Source: Apostichopus japonicus
Taxonomy: Eukaryota; Echinodermata; Holothuroidea; Aspidochirotida; Stichopodidae
Assembly: GCF_037975245.1 (NCBI RefSeq)
Contig: NC_092564.1
Span: 6,849,484-6,913,483 of the forward strand
Direction of reading: 5' to 3'
Length of the DNA: 64,000 bases
Every line of letters starts with the position of its first letter. Position 1 is the first letter of the stretch. The notes under the pieces were generated by a model. The model did not search any database. It saw only the letters and a list, made by a program, of their open reading frames with translations, and was not told the DNA's origin. Made by a program: the position numbers and the translations under genes. Positions 40,549-52,331 of the stretch are shown here, piece after piece.

Positions 40549-41339
40549 CAACTTACTTTTACACATAAAATAAATATTTTTAAATATTTTCTTAATTAAA
40601 CGTGTATGTACAATTTTATTCATTTTTTTTTCTTCAAACAGAGGGCGTGCAGTTATCGAAAAAACAAAATGTCACTTTCTTTATTACCAAATCTGGAAAT
40701 AGGGTACTGGTTTTACGCAAAGGACACTTCTTATTTATCAAAATTTGTACTTTTGATTTTTTCACCGAAAATCAGGTGGAATGCCCCCTCCCCCTGTGCT
40801 CCTCTGCCCCTGGTGGCTAAGCAGTTTCTTCTCAGTTTAGTTTTCGATTATATATCTTCAATATATCTTATCATTTATTCCGATCTTATCTTGTTTACAT
40901 AGAGCGCCCTCAGTTTTAACCAACTTGAGATCTTACCGCTTCAATACATTTTATCTTATTTTTACGTCACGTGAGTGATTTTTTTTATTTCATATCCAAT
41001 TAAGTGAATGTTATCAAGCACAAGGAGTGAAAATTATTCAAATTAAGAATGATCCATCCTTCTCCTAATTTTATTGGTTTTTAGACTGGAAACAATGACT
41101 CCAATGGTCGCTAAATTAATTCGCTTTGAAAAAGTAAACCATATTTATCATCAACTTTTATCCATATGTGTTTATAATCTATTGAGAAGGAAGGTTTTAT
41201 CGAGACATACATTACTATATACAAAACTGACATCTCATGACGTTTACAAAAAATTAAGTGAACGTTGTACTGTTTATAACAGAATAATGCTAAGTGATTG
41301 ATTTTACGTTTTAAAATTGCAACGAAAATATAATATATT
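40549..41339. other. No gene recognised; possible MITE terminus near 40740-40810
   Basis: On the minus strand from about 40810 the sequence reads CAGGGGCAGAGGAGCAC and then G-rich, resembling the CAGGGGC termini elsewhere in the window. No opposite end was found. The frame at 41074-41301 (plus) has no recognisable domain. Confidence 0.35.
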
Positions 41340-41640
41340 TACGTATGTTTGTATGTGTGTGTGCGTGTATGTATGTATGTATGTATTTTAGATCCTCCTG
41401 CAAGCAGGAACTTGCGAAGAAGCCATCATTGGCTTAACAAAGCCGCAAGCTGACCGAAGTCAGTCTCTTAGATTCATATTTAACGTCCATGATTATGAAT
41501 TGTCAATTGTCAACACGTCTGTAACTGGATGACATACATTAATCTTGGGTGACTCGAACATGGGGAACTTATGATTGGAAGGCACCGGCGTTTACCGTTA
41601 ATAATAAGTATAATAGCCCTTAACCGTAGACCAAACCTAA
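41340..41640 (-). mobile_element. Second tRNA-derived SINE family, with CATA-repeat tail
   Basis: On the minus strand an A-box-like TGGTCTACGGTTAAGGGC (41616-41633) is followed, 55 bases on, by a B-box-like TGTTCGAGTCACC (41548-41560). The 3' body forms short hairpins (AAGCCA-atga-TGGCTT and CCTGCTTGCAGG) and ends in a (CATA)n tail at about 41346-41391. The head, body and tetranucleotide tail together fit a SINE. It differs from the family at 37122-37345. Confidence 0.6.
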
Positions 41641-43198
41641 AGGGTTCGGTCTTTTGCTTGCTAGAATTTATTTCAAGCAGTGGTGGGATTATAGATGCAG
41701 GGGGGGGGGGGGTTGACAAAAACCGCTTCTAATTTCAACTATACTGAATATTGGTAATAATAATGATTACAATAGATCAAACTAAGAAACAATCCCTGTT
41801 CCTGTTTTATTGGTAATTTCATTTGTTTGTCTTAGTATGAAGGAAACGACTGATCAAATCATTCTATACTCCGAGCTTGACAAGCCTATTTCGAAATCAC
41901 TATTCATCTTGTATCCTCATTCGTCATTTCGTTAGGTAGTCTTTTTTTCAGAGTGAAACAGAGTGCCAACTAGATTAGACGTTCGAGATACCTTACAATC
42001 TTTGCAACTGAATACATTTCACTATCGCCCCTCCCCCACCCCCGCCCCCACCCCTCCCCCACCCCTGCTTGTAATGATTCATGACCCCCATGCGACATTC
42101 GTTACCAAATGTTGTTCCCCGGGCACTCTCAATTTGTTACATGTATACGTATAAATTATTATTCAAACGGATACAGTCATTTATTAAATATTAACTCATT
42201 TTGGTTCATTATTTGTATTATTTCCAAGGAGAATAATAGATATACATGTTGCAAAAGAAAGAAGTGTGTATGATTCATTATAACGTATTACTAAAAAAGA
42301 AAAGAATAACGTTCACAAAAATTCGTCAGAGCTTATAAATTATAGCTTTTTAATCTTTCTTTTCTGAGGACATAACAAAGGGAAGCGTGGTCTTTAAGAA
42401 ATTATCGGCTTAAAAAAATATGACTCATCGAGTCCATCTTATATATCTGTTTCGATGTGGTACAATACCCATATACCTAACGGACGATATACACACAAAT
42501 CGATGTACACTTTATTACCCCAACGATGTACTATTTTGTTTGCTTCAGTCATCCCTGCCTTGTTTACCTTCTTTCCCAATAAAGTAAACACAGGACTGAT
42601 TGTAAACTGGTTCCTGTGGTAAAAAAAAAAAAAGACGAATGAAGTTAGGGTTGTAAAAGCCTTTACCATAGAGACCTTTCTGAGTTGTTCGAAAAATCTA
42701 CAAAGAAGTAAACGCAATTGTTGAGCTCATTCACACTAAGGTGAGATCGGCGACTGCCGTTAGATCTACAGCTTTTATTGTTGTTGGTTTAACAGTCCTA
42801 TATACGGACCACAATGAACGGAATATCCACTCTTTTGATACTTATGCTGGATACGTCGTTCGTCAATAGAGTAACCAAGGTGTTTACCGAATAAATAACG
42901 GGAATGGAGTTATTTGGCACCTTTTGATTCGATTGACTTGTTGAACTAACTTGTTTGGAAAAGGTAAATTTGTTTTGTCAAGTTGTAAAAAAATAAAAGA
43001 ATGAATAGAAGTTCAAGATTCTACAGTTAACCTAATACCTGATACTAAGGTTCAATAACTTGAACTGGTTCTCGATTCGGAAGTGGCAACGTTTGTACCT
43101 AACAATCTTAGCTACCATACTGGAAATAAAAATAATTAACCCTTTTTTCAAAATATGTTGATTCATATTGCCTCCTATACATTGCCTATAAATATTGC

Positions 43199-43202
<4 letters not shown>
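41641..43202. other. No gene recognised; C-rich low-complexity tracts
   Basis: G13 tract at 41701-41713 and a (CCCCACCC)n-like C-rich segment at about 42027-42066. The frame 42439-42717 (minus) has no recognisable domain. Confidence 0.5.
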
Positions 43203-43282
<80 letters not shown>

Positions 43283-43290
43283 TATATATG

Positions 43291-43368
<78 letters not shown>

Positions 43369-43397
43369 TATATATGGGTGTGTGTGTGTGTGTGTAT
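43203..43397. repeat. (TA)n array with terminal (TG)n
   Basis: TA with CACA and TGTA interruptions, ending in a TG run at about 43379-43396. Confidence 0.95.
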
Positions 43398-44526
43398 AAA
43401 TATTGCATATGTATATTTCTCATATACATTACCTATAGATATGTTGCCTTTATATATTACCTATATATATTACCTTTATTATTACCATATATCTTGACGT
43501 AAGAATACAAAAATGGTTAGCTTATAATAAAAGTGATATTTCAAACTTCGAATATAATTTGGATCATAAGGAAAACATTAAAATAATTTTACTTTGGAAT
43601 TAAAGTGAGCATACGCTTTTTAGTTTAACAAAATGTTCAAAAATTAACCTCATTTACCAACCAAGGACGCTGTTACAGTACACGGTACCATGTTACCAAT
43701 TATTTCTTCTTTTTAATTGGCTGTGACGATTATAAACCTAGTTTAAGTGTAAACACCCCCCATGATGCAAATAATGATTGTTTTTGTTAATATGGATGCC
43801 ATCTGGTTTGCTCGTTAACCTGATAACGAATCGTTTCAATAACAATGTGTTTTTCCGCTTCGTGCTTTCTTTTCTTTTTCCCCCAACATGAGATGTCTCT
43901 TTTCTTTCTTTCTGTTCTAAATTTCAAACAGAGCTTTGCAAATTAAAATTGAAGTGGAAGCTGGAAACAGGGAAGATGAGAATTATTGCCGTTTTTCAAA
44001 GAATTATTTCCATTGTTTTTGTGTCCGTACTCTATTACATTTCTGCCAAAGTTAATTACTACATACAAATAAAACAAATCCACAACAGTATCCTGTCACG
44101 AAAGTCAATTGGATCCAACTAAATGTAACATAGCGCCATCGTTTACTTATACTTGCGTAGTCTTTTCATATATTAAAAAAAAAATCCATATTACTGTTAT
44201 ATGTATGTGTGTATGTATGTATGCGTGTGCGTGTGTGTGCGTGTGTGTGTGCGTGAATGTGCTTTAGTCTTTTGCAAATGAACTTCAATGACAAAAATTG
44301 GAAATATTACATTATATTGGAATTAACCGATCTGAAACTTGTACATAACATGTGCATTGTCTATCCTATCACAGGAACCGGAGACAGTAAATGTAAAATA
44401 GAAAATTTGCATTCCTTTAGATCACTCAGTGAATTTCATTGGTTTAGTTAATTTACGACTGAATAAAGCATCGATCCGATGTTAAAGGCTGTCGCCGATC
44501 ACATTAATAGGATCTTGCAAACAATC
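43398..44526. other. No gene recognised; TG/GTAT microsatellite
   Basis: Mixed GTAT/GTGTGC microsatellite at about 44202-44259. The rest is AT-rich and unassigned. Confidence 0.5.
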
Positions 44527-44592
44527 TCGCGAGCCGCAGAAAAATTTCTACGAGGGCCGCATGAGGCCCGTGGACCACACTGTGCCCACCTG
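44527..44592 (+). mobile_element. Right-end fragment of a hAT-like element
   Basis: GAGCCGCAGAAAAATTTCTACGAGGG-type sequence is followed by GGCCGCATGAGGCCCG, then ACACTGTGCCCACCTG. Paired GGCC blocks ending in TGCCCACC.CTG are a well-known terminus of Charlie/ZBED-type hAT elements. Only this end is visible. Confidence 0.5.
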
Positions 44593-44599
44593 TCATGTT

Positions 44600-44660
44600 C
44601 ACTGGTAGTCAAACTTGTTTTGCTTAGTGACCCCAAGTTTCACTTTTATCTTCTTGGCGA
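44600..44660 (+). mobile_element. Left-end fragment of a second hAT-like element
   Basis: CACTGGTAGTCAAACTTG is followed by AGTGACCCCAAG and then TTGGCGACCCTCC. hAT termini of the CAGTGGT.CTCAAACT type are typically followed by two GACCC blocks like these. The two hAT-like ends are only 7 bases apart. The open frame 44479-44907 (plus) crosses both and is therefore not a host gene. Confidence 0.4.
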
Positions 44661-47388
44661 CCCTCCAGTAGCGGATGTTGTGGCCTTGGAAGGGGTATGC
44701 GGGGAGGTGGTATTCCCTCTACTTCAAAAACATTTTTTTCATACCATTCAAGACGCTGATAGTTGCAAAATATTGTTATATTTTGCAACTTTTGAAGTAA
44801 TTGATATACATGATTTTTCGACTTTTTCACAATTATATCAGCATTCTTTCTTGTTCCATGATCACGTGCAGTTATTGAAGGTAAACTGTCACATGGAACT
44901 GTGGTAATTATTGTGTGTAATTAATACTATTGACACTATTGTAAACAACAAAATAAATTAATTCCTATTTTGATAGTGTTTGAACTTAGTGTAATTGGTT
45001 GGAATGGGTCAGTGTCACTTTTAATCAGAAATAAAAAAAAGAAACCCGCTTAAGTCAACGATATTTGTTGTCTTTATTGTATATATTGTTTGTGTGTATG
45101 GTGGCGAAATAATTCACTACAAATATTGAACAATGAAAGGATCAAAATGTCAATATGTGTTATAATTAAAGAGAAATCATATTTCAAAACCTGAGTAGTT
45201 CGATCAAATAATTCTTCACAGAATCAAAGTTGACGAGTCACCCGTTCGTTTATCGTTCACTCAAGCACAATAAGTCGTATTATAAATTGAAGTGCGCATG
45301 CGCAGATTGTAATCGAATTAGAGTATACCGAACAACCCACGTAAAATTCATTTTCAGTTAATGACGGCGTTGGTCAAGGTCAAAGGTCAAAGGTCAACAG
45401 ATCCAAACTACGAATACTGCTAGATTTCTTAACATGATATTCATCCTTTTTTTTTTCGTTTCTTTTGTCTCATTCTTTTTTTCTCTTGAAAATTGGACCC
45501 TTCATTTGAAGTTTTTTACTCTTCAATTTCAATTAATTCTCAAATTAAAATTGAATGGGAAGGAAACTTGCTGTTAGGGAGTGGGTAAAAACTCTATGCA
45601 ACACCTATGGTAGGCCTAATATAAAACTGATATTCGTGTGGCTTTAGAAGATTGTGAACAGCGCCATCCATTAATAGCGTCACTTCTTTTTTTAAACTAT
45701 CTTGCCACTTTTCTCAGAATAACTTTAATATCGTAAAGCACTTGCAAAATTCATATATAGACAAAACGTTCCATCTAAGATTGTGATAATGGGAGGGTTC
45801 AGGGGGAACGGGGGGGGGTGGAGGAAAAATATGAGCATTGGAAACATTTGAAGTGTTAGTATTATGTGACATAACTAGAAAGTAAAACATATTGACGACT
45901 TTTCCACCTGTTTTCGTTACTGATGTTTGGGTAATTCATGCAGTTTGCCTACAGTTAATGAACAATATCGGATCTGTTACTTTTAAATAATTATATAACT
46001 TATACAAGGCGATAATAAGGAGATAACACAATCAAGTATAACAATTTAAATAAACACAGTCCTAGACAAATTTATTTACACGAAAGCTAATAGTTCGTTT
46101 GTCATTTTGCCGTTTACTGCTCGCTTTAGTTTCCTTCTGATCTCTCTTTAGGTTGATACCGATTTAAAGGCCATGCCCGACGGATTAAAGGCATTGAGGA
46201 CTCGCCCCAAACCGCGTGTCGCCCTCTAAAAAAAGTTAACTTTGCGTTGCTTGCAAGTGAAGTTTTCTTCTTGTCGCTACAAAATGCAGACAGCAATGAA
46301 ACGTGATACCTTGTCATCTTTATCTGGACCAGGGATGTCCACGCTGCTATGTACACTGTGTTGTGGGTATTGACCGTAGTTGCATGTATTTACTGTGCAT
46401 TAGTGTCTAATTACCGACGGTAGCATGCTGTGTGTGTATTTTCTGGTATCGATGGTGGTGTCTAACACTTTTGTTACACCTCATTCGAAACTAGTTCAGA
46501 TTACTGGCATCAGACGTTTCTTTGTGCGCGAGTCTTCACTCCCTTAAGGATGTCAGAATGTGCCGGCGAACTTCTATAGTGCAAGTTGTTATTTAGTGAA
46601 AAATACCGTATGTTATTATGAGGAAGCAAATTTATTACTTTATCTATTTGTAAGAACCAACCACAAGATATAAAAGATCGGCGGAGAAAACGACTGTTTA
46701 AAACCTCTTACGCCAAGTAATTAAACTCATGGAGACAACATAATTGTTCAAAGGGACATTTATACGGGTAACAAGCATTATGTATTTTAGGGCACTGATC
46801 TCTTTATAGATTCAACAGCATTCCCACGACTTCACAAGCGGTCGGTAATTATAATAATAATAATTCATTAATAATAGTCTGTATCATAACTTCAATGCAA
46901 TAGCATGCGTACACAGTGGCCCTCGGTGTCATATGTAATCAACAGGGTGGGGTAAACCTGTCACAAGCTTGGGTAAAGCAACTACCGGTGTCTAACAAGA
47001 ATCCCGACCTATGGACATCAACCAGTTTACAAACAAGCAGAGACCTGTATGATTCAAAAGACCATAACAGTGAAACTCACTTCTCAGGCACAGGGCTTGC
47101 CCCCCCCCCCCCCCTTACTGAAGCCAGTGAATGCGTGGTTCATTACTGCTGTCCGGAGCTATTAAAAAATCATTCTTAAAACTAAAAGTTTGAGGGGGGG
47201 GGGTGGGTATCCTTCCTTAAACAAAGAAGAACCCTTTGGAGCAAAAGAGTACTTAATCCAGAAAGTGACACAAGGCGTCTGTTACCCAAAGAGCCAAGAG
47301 ATTATTACATACACACACACTTCCTGTATGAAACAAAGACTAGAAAAAATATTAAAATGCCGCTTACCACTGATCTGACACTGTTCGT
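44661..47388. other. No gene recognised; less AT-rich than average in parts
   Basis: Contains the nuclear-receptor-like repeats at 45371-45396 (separate entry), a GGGG tract near 45810, a small (AAT)n near 46850 and C14 and G10 tracts near 47100 and 47195. The segment 46126-46560 is relatively GC-balanced, but I recognise nothing coding in it. Confidence 0.45.
45371..45396 (+). promoter_or_regulatory. Array of AGGTCA half-sites (three in DR1 spacing)
   Basis: AGGTCA occurs at 45377-45382, 45384-45389 and 45391-45396, each separated by a single A, with a TGGTCA immediately before. AGGTCA-A-AGGTCA is the DR1 element bound by HNF4/RXR-type nuclear receptors. It may equally be a 7-bp microsatellite. 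No gene or promoter is visible next to it. Confidence 0.4.
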
Positions 47389-47783
47389 CAGGGGATAGGA
47401 AGCTTCCAAAAAGTGTGGGGGCACAACATCAGAGGGCCACTCTCTCATTCCACAACCACGACTCGTTATGCCGTAAACCGATACACACCGACCATATCAC
47501 TTAAATATATATGATGTGTTAGTATGATATCAATACTATTTATTGAGATTGTTTATTATCATGTAACCGTGCTATATACAAACAGATATGGGATGCCATT
47601 TTATAAATAGCATGTACAGACTAAAAATAAATAATTAAAATAAAATATTAAAAATTAACAAAGGCTTAAGACAGTTCTTCATCAAAGGGTCACACTTTAT
47701 TTGCCAGTAGGGCACATTTGCTATTTTGGAAAATAGTGGGGGCACGTGCCCCCAGTGCCCCCCCCCCCGGCTCCTACCCCCTG
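47389..47783 (+). mobile_element. hAT-type MITE, copy 1, 395 bp with perfect 8-bp target duplication
   Basis: The element starts CAGGGGATAGGAAGC and ends GGCTCCTACCCCCTG, which are inverted (CAGGGG.TAGGA). CTGTTCGT lies directly on both sides (47381-47388 and 47784-47791). An 8-bp duplication with CAGGG termini defines the hAT superfamily. The interior has no transposase. It shares its sequence, reversed, with 52698-53085, including the 16-bp palindrome GGGGGCACGTGCCCCC (47738-47753) and the AAGGCTTAAGACAGTTCTTC block. Confidence 0.9.
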
Positions 47784-49989
47784 CTGTTCGTTAACAAGTG
47801 GAAACACTTCTCAGAAGTCAGGAAAGGAGGACACATAACTTAAGTATACCGACAACTAGAGGCTGGCAACACAGAGGTTGCTAACAATGGGATGATAATT
47901 GCCAAGTCTCTGGGAGAGAATGAGTCGAACCTTGAAAGGTCGGAAACTTCTCTAACAAAGATGTGAAAGGATTTAAGTTCACTGGAATCGGGATGATTAT
48001 ATACAAGGGGAACATGTGACATTAATGAAATGGGGCATTGTAATAGGAAGGGCAAATTAAAAGCCTGCTACACATAAATAAATGATTCTTTTGTAAGTCA
48101 ACCGAATTTATGTCTAGCTTATAGCAAATATGATTAGCCTATTAATAATTATACAGTATTCGAAAACAGAATCTTAAGCTTGATAACTACTTTTGGTTTC
48201 TAAAAATGATTCACCTTGGTAACCTTATACACCATGTTTATCCTGCCTTACCGAAATATAATAAATAAAGTAAATAAAAATATAATAAATGCCTGGAAAG
48301 CTCCTTTAAGGAATGTTACATGAAGATGTCAACAGCGCCTCCATCCGGGGTCAATTGGGACTGGTTAAAGATATTTACCTCTTGATTATTCATGTGCATG
48401 TGGACGAGGGTGGGTGTGTGTGTGTGTGTGCTAAACAGCTACATAATTAATCCAACCCTGGATCGACTGGATGAGCCGAACCTTAAAGTTTATGAATCTG
48501 ATCTCATCTCGGGTTCGAAATATACATACTAGATACTCCACTAAAGTTTCCCCTCCCCTTTTTGAAGATTGTAAAGTCTGGAGCAGATGTTGTTTTTCCC
48601 TCTAGAATTCTTCCAAACTATTAATGTTGCACTTTGAAGAAGGTGCTGGCATTTCCAAGCAAACTCACTTTACCAAGTCAAATTATATTTGACTTTTGTA
48701 CCCGACCTCATTTTCGATTTTTTTATTTCCAATTTGCTGTGAAATAAAACACATGTCTTCTCTCTCTTCTTTCTCTCTTTTTTATTTATTTTAGGGGTGG
48801 GGGAGGGAGAGGGGTTCTTTCTTATTGTAGGGGAGGGGGAGTGAGAGGGGGAACCACATTTTCCTATAATTTGCGATACTAAAATCCTACTGTGAAGCAC
48901 TATCAAATTTCATTTCAATCATTTCTGATACTAAAATATCCCATTATGATGCATGCAGTTCATTAGTTGGACTTGTTAAGTTGCATTTCAAATAATGGTT
49001 AAATAGACGTCAATCGTCCCCATTTTTCATTTGTTGCTGTTTACAAAATACAAATAAACATTTTCGATAACGGTATGCTCACTCCCAACAATTCGTAATT
49101 CTTAACCAATTGGCAAGGATGGAAAAGAAAACAAATTATACAATGGTAGAAATTTAAGTTAAAAAATATAAAAGTTTTGTCTTAATTTTGTTAGTAATTA
49201 AACCTTGAATGATCATAAAATGTTGTAAATTTTACCCGCATGAAGTGTGATCTGGTGGTATTTATCCAAATTGACTTCAAAGAGCAAACATCCAACTTCC
49301 AAGAGCAAACATAATGTAGAAAAAACATAATGTAGAAAATATTCTGATCAAAGACTATCTGCTTGACATATTTAGATCTCCTTATTTTTTTTTTAAACAT
49401 CTATACTCTTCATCCAACAAGGTCATCCATTCTAAACCCCATAATTTTTGTTAGCTTCCTATTTATTATAAATGAGACAGAAAACCCTCCCATCATTTTT
49501 GGTCTTTGTGATACACTTAACTGTCATGGACAACTGCCCCCATACAAGTATAAGAAATATCTTATTCCAGAAGGGAGATATGCACAGATTTAATGTTTCT
49601 TCACACACACACACAAGAACTAAGATTTTTTTTTTCTTTTTTCTTTTTAAGTTTTTAATGCACGCATGTGTATTACACCAAAACAATATGAAATGAATTT
49701 TATATTCAGAAATGGCATATAAGGCGTCATTTTAAGCATCATTAAGAGTTATTCCTGATTGTGTGGTGTATAGGTTATACACAATATATTGTATTTTATA
49801 TTGGAAGAAAACACATAATATAATCATGTGCATAGTCCAGAACACACAAAAAATCTAACGGTTTTTTCTTTCATTTGGTTTTGTACATATAGCTAAATGA
49901 AGTTACAACCTTCGAACGCCCATTTGTCAACGAAATTAAAGTAAATTTGCCCAGCGTTGAAACCTATCGTGAACCCAAGTAGCCATTTG
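47784..49989. other. No gene recognised
   Basis: A weak tRNA-like stretch lies near 48460-48510, and a G-rich segment at about 48793-48850. The frames at 48670-48906 and 49459-49686 (minus) have low complexity and no domain. Confidence 0.45.
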
Positions 49990-50011
49990 TGTACAGCTTT
50001 CAACGCTGTGA

Positions 50012-51133
50012 CTATAAGTAAATCCATCTTATGGATATGACTTCTTCCTTTTTTTTAACTCCATTTATAGATATCTTTCGTTTCAGATGAGCAATCAAAT
50101 TCAAACTTTCATTCGGATTTGCTAAAAATTTATATAAACGATTACATTTACGATATAACAAAAGTATTCTCATAAACAATATATAGAAACAAATATAATC
50201 AATGGAAAAGAAATTCGAATATCCTAAAAGAAATAAAACAATATTTTCTTTGTTTTTGAGAAAGTAAATGATAAATTCAATTATTAAACATGTCATTTAA
50301 GAGTGTACTATACGACATTCCATATTTCGCTTTATTAAGTATGTATTATTTCTACCTGTAAATATTATTTGAATGTCTAGTAAAATGAAATTCCATCTGG
50401 CAGCTTATTATTTTAATTTGTAACTGAAGTAGACATAATACTTTCCATGTAAACGATAAAAAGTTGATCGCATGTATAGCTTCGTCGATAAAAACCAAAC
50501 TTAACTTGATCATAGTTAATGTCAAAGTTACACTCCAGGCAAAGTTTATAAGACTCTAACCAGAAGGTTTTAACAAAAACACATTCCCAAAACAAATGCT
50601 CTATAGTGTTTCATTTTCTTTCTGACAATATGTACATAGCGAGCTGTCCTTACATTGACCTTGAATACAAAAAAAACATGTTGGTACTAAGTATTCTATG
50701 CAAGAAATGGAGAAACTAAAAGTAACGTATTTTGGTATCTCGTACAGTCAGATAATGTAACGCAACAATTTCTTTCCCAGACATACGTCTTGTTATCAAT
50801 TTCATGCCATTTCTGGAATGCTGTTGGTTGTTGTTAGTTTTTCTCTATTAGATACTTGTAAACATACTTTGTTACTTTGGGTGACGTAAAAGTTTTTACA
50901 TGGCGTTGCTCATTACCATTTGGGTTGTGAGCGTGATTTACACTTTCTTTCCAAGGGCTTGGAATCGCCGAAAAAATTCCGAAATAAAAAGTTAAAGGGA
51001 AATAATCCAGATCGAACTTAGTACAAAAAAAAACATCATAACCAATAGCGTTAACATTGTTGTTGAAAAAGTCACGCACTCGAAAAGCACTCTCTTTGTT
51101 TGAGAATATTTGAAAAAAGGAGCTTATTATCAA
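50012..51133 (-). pseudogene. LINE ORF2 C-terminal fragment with Cys-His motif
   Basis: The frame at 51133-50834 reads AIPSPWKESVNH and matches the W-rich region after the thumb. Downstream, in shifting frames, are FQKWHEIDNKTYVWER and LCTYCQKENET, followed by LFWECVFVKTFW (near 50600). The C-x2-C...H-x4-C arrangement with HLFW.C is the C-terminal motif of L1-group ORF2 proteins. The ending at 50296-50012 (HLKRKISI) resembles the extreme C terminus. Multiple stops make it a pseudogene. Confidence 0.8.
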
Positions 51134-51139
51134 TTTTGA

Positions 51140-51747
51140 TGAAGGAATTATTCAAAAGAAACTGGTTTTACCATACGTATCTGGGGGTCTGTAGTTAAAA
51201 TCCGACTATGCATAACACACATCACGAATAACATTATTTGAGATATTAATGTCATTTTTATTAAAAATGCTTATAAGTAAAAATCCTTTTCTATACCTCT
51301 TAAGTCCTTCGTCAAATAAAACTTTCCATAAACCTTCATTTTCACCAAGATACAGTTTAACCAACTAACACTTTTAACTTTTTGCGAAAGACCTTATACG
51401 TCAATCATATTCAGGCCGCCTTTGCATTTATCTTCAACCAAAACGTTTCTCTTCACTTTGTTTACGGGTTTACTACACCAAATGAAACCGAAAAGAAGAC
51501 TTTCAACTTCTTTAAAAAACTTGTGTACTCGGATTTGGTAAAACGGTAAATAAATAGATAAGTTGTAAGATAAGGAACGTTTTAATAAGAACTATTTTCC
51601 AGATGGGCGTAAGATTTCTGGAAGACCAGAGATTAATACTACTTTTCATCCGAAACAGTTTGGGAACAGAGTTCAACTTATAGAAGTCTTCTTGGTGATG
51701 AGTAAATGAAATACCTAAATGATTGACAGGTTCGTCGCTTATAACAA
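51140..51747 (-). pseudogene. LINE ORF2 post-RT (connection/thumb) fragment
   Basis: From 51747 the minus strand reads LKFVISDEPVNHLGISF, then NLWSSRNLTPIWK and further on LLFGFIWCS and KGGLNMID. NLWSSR.LTP.G and GGL...D are characteristic of the segment downstream of the RT in L1/Tx1 ORF2. The frame changes several times and there are in-frame stops. It directly follows the fold-back element at 51756-52322. Confidence 0.8.
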
Positions 51748-51755
51748 ACTTTAAA

Positions 51756-52322
51756 GGATTAATTCAGGTGTTTGACATGTCTATCTTGTATGAAAGAGCT
51801 CAAAAAGGCAAACAGAATAGTGAAGAAACTACCAAGATAGCATGCTCTGTTTAGGATAATCACGCTTTGTAGATATAAAAATTTCTTTGAAAATGACTGG
51901 TGTAGGAAGACTAACTGTGAGGGTGTGATGTCACATCCTCACTTTCTTAACATGTGAATATATTTCAATAAAAATTAATTACATTATTTTTTTCACAAAT
52001 CTAAAAAAATATAATCAAAAATTCTTCAGATGTTAAATCTCTGATACTTCCCTTGACAAATATGAGATCCACATGACATATCTTTTGGTTGTAAGTCATA
52101 AAATCTCACAAAACATTTTAATAAAATAACAAAGACTTTTCAGAAATGTGAGGATGTGACATAACAGCTAGTCTGATTTCAGCAGTTTCTACACAATCAG
52201 ATAGAACTTTAAACTTGAATATCTCCGTAACGGAATAAGATATTTGAACAGTTTCTTAATCATTGTGTTTCTTTTATTGTCTTCTTTCATATAAGATAAA
52301 CATGTTTGACACCCGAACTAAT
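51756..52322. mobile_element. Fold-back / long-terminal-inverted-repeat element, 567 bp, inserted in the LINE
   Basis: The left arm (from 51756) and the reverse complement of the right arm (to 52322) align over roughly 190 bases: ATTAATTCAGGTG versus ATTAGTTCGGGTG at the ends, and GTGAGGGTGTGATGTCACAT versus GTGAGGATGTGACATAAC at the inner edge. ACTTTAAA flanks the element on both sides (51748-51755 and 52323-52330). The LINE frame continues across the site if the element and one ACTTTAAA are ignored. There is no transposase, so it is non-autonomous. The 8-bp duplication is compatible with hAT or P-type elements, but the termini do not assign it. Confidence 0.85.
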
Positions 52323-52331
52323 ACTTTAAAT

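Noticed and set aside
44479-44907. 142-codon open frame, the longest in the window
   Set aside because: It runs across two hAT-like terminal sequences, has no recognisable domain and shows no splice or codon evidence.
46126-46560. GC-balanced segment with a 76-codon minus frame, considered as an exon
   Set aside because: No domain or convincing splice sites. It contains an AAAGGCATTGAGGACTCGCC-type stretch that looks more like repeat DNA, but I could not find element ends.
26246-47114. Shared CACAGGGCTT plus C-tract at 26250-26280 and 47090-47114
   Set aside because: Only about 12 bases match outside the homopolymer, which is not enough to call a repeat family.
48455-48515. tRNA-like stretch (GGATCGACTGGATGAGC ... 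GGGTTCGAAAT)
   Set aside because: The B box is only partial and no stems form. It is too weak to call even a SINE head.
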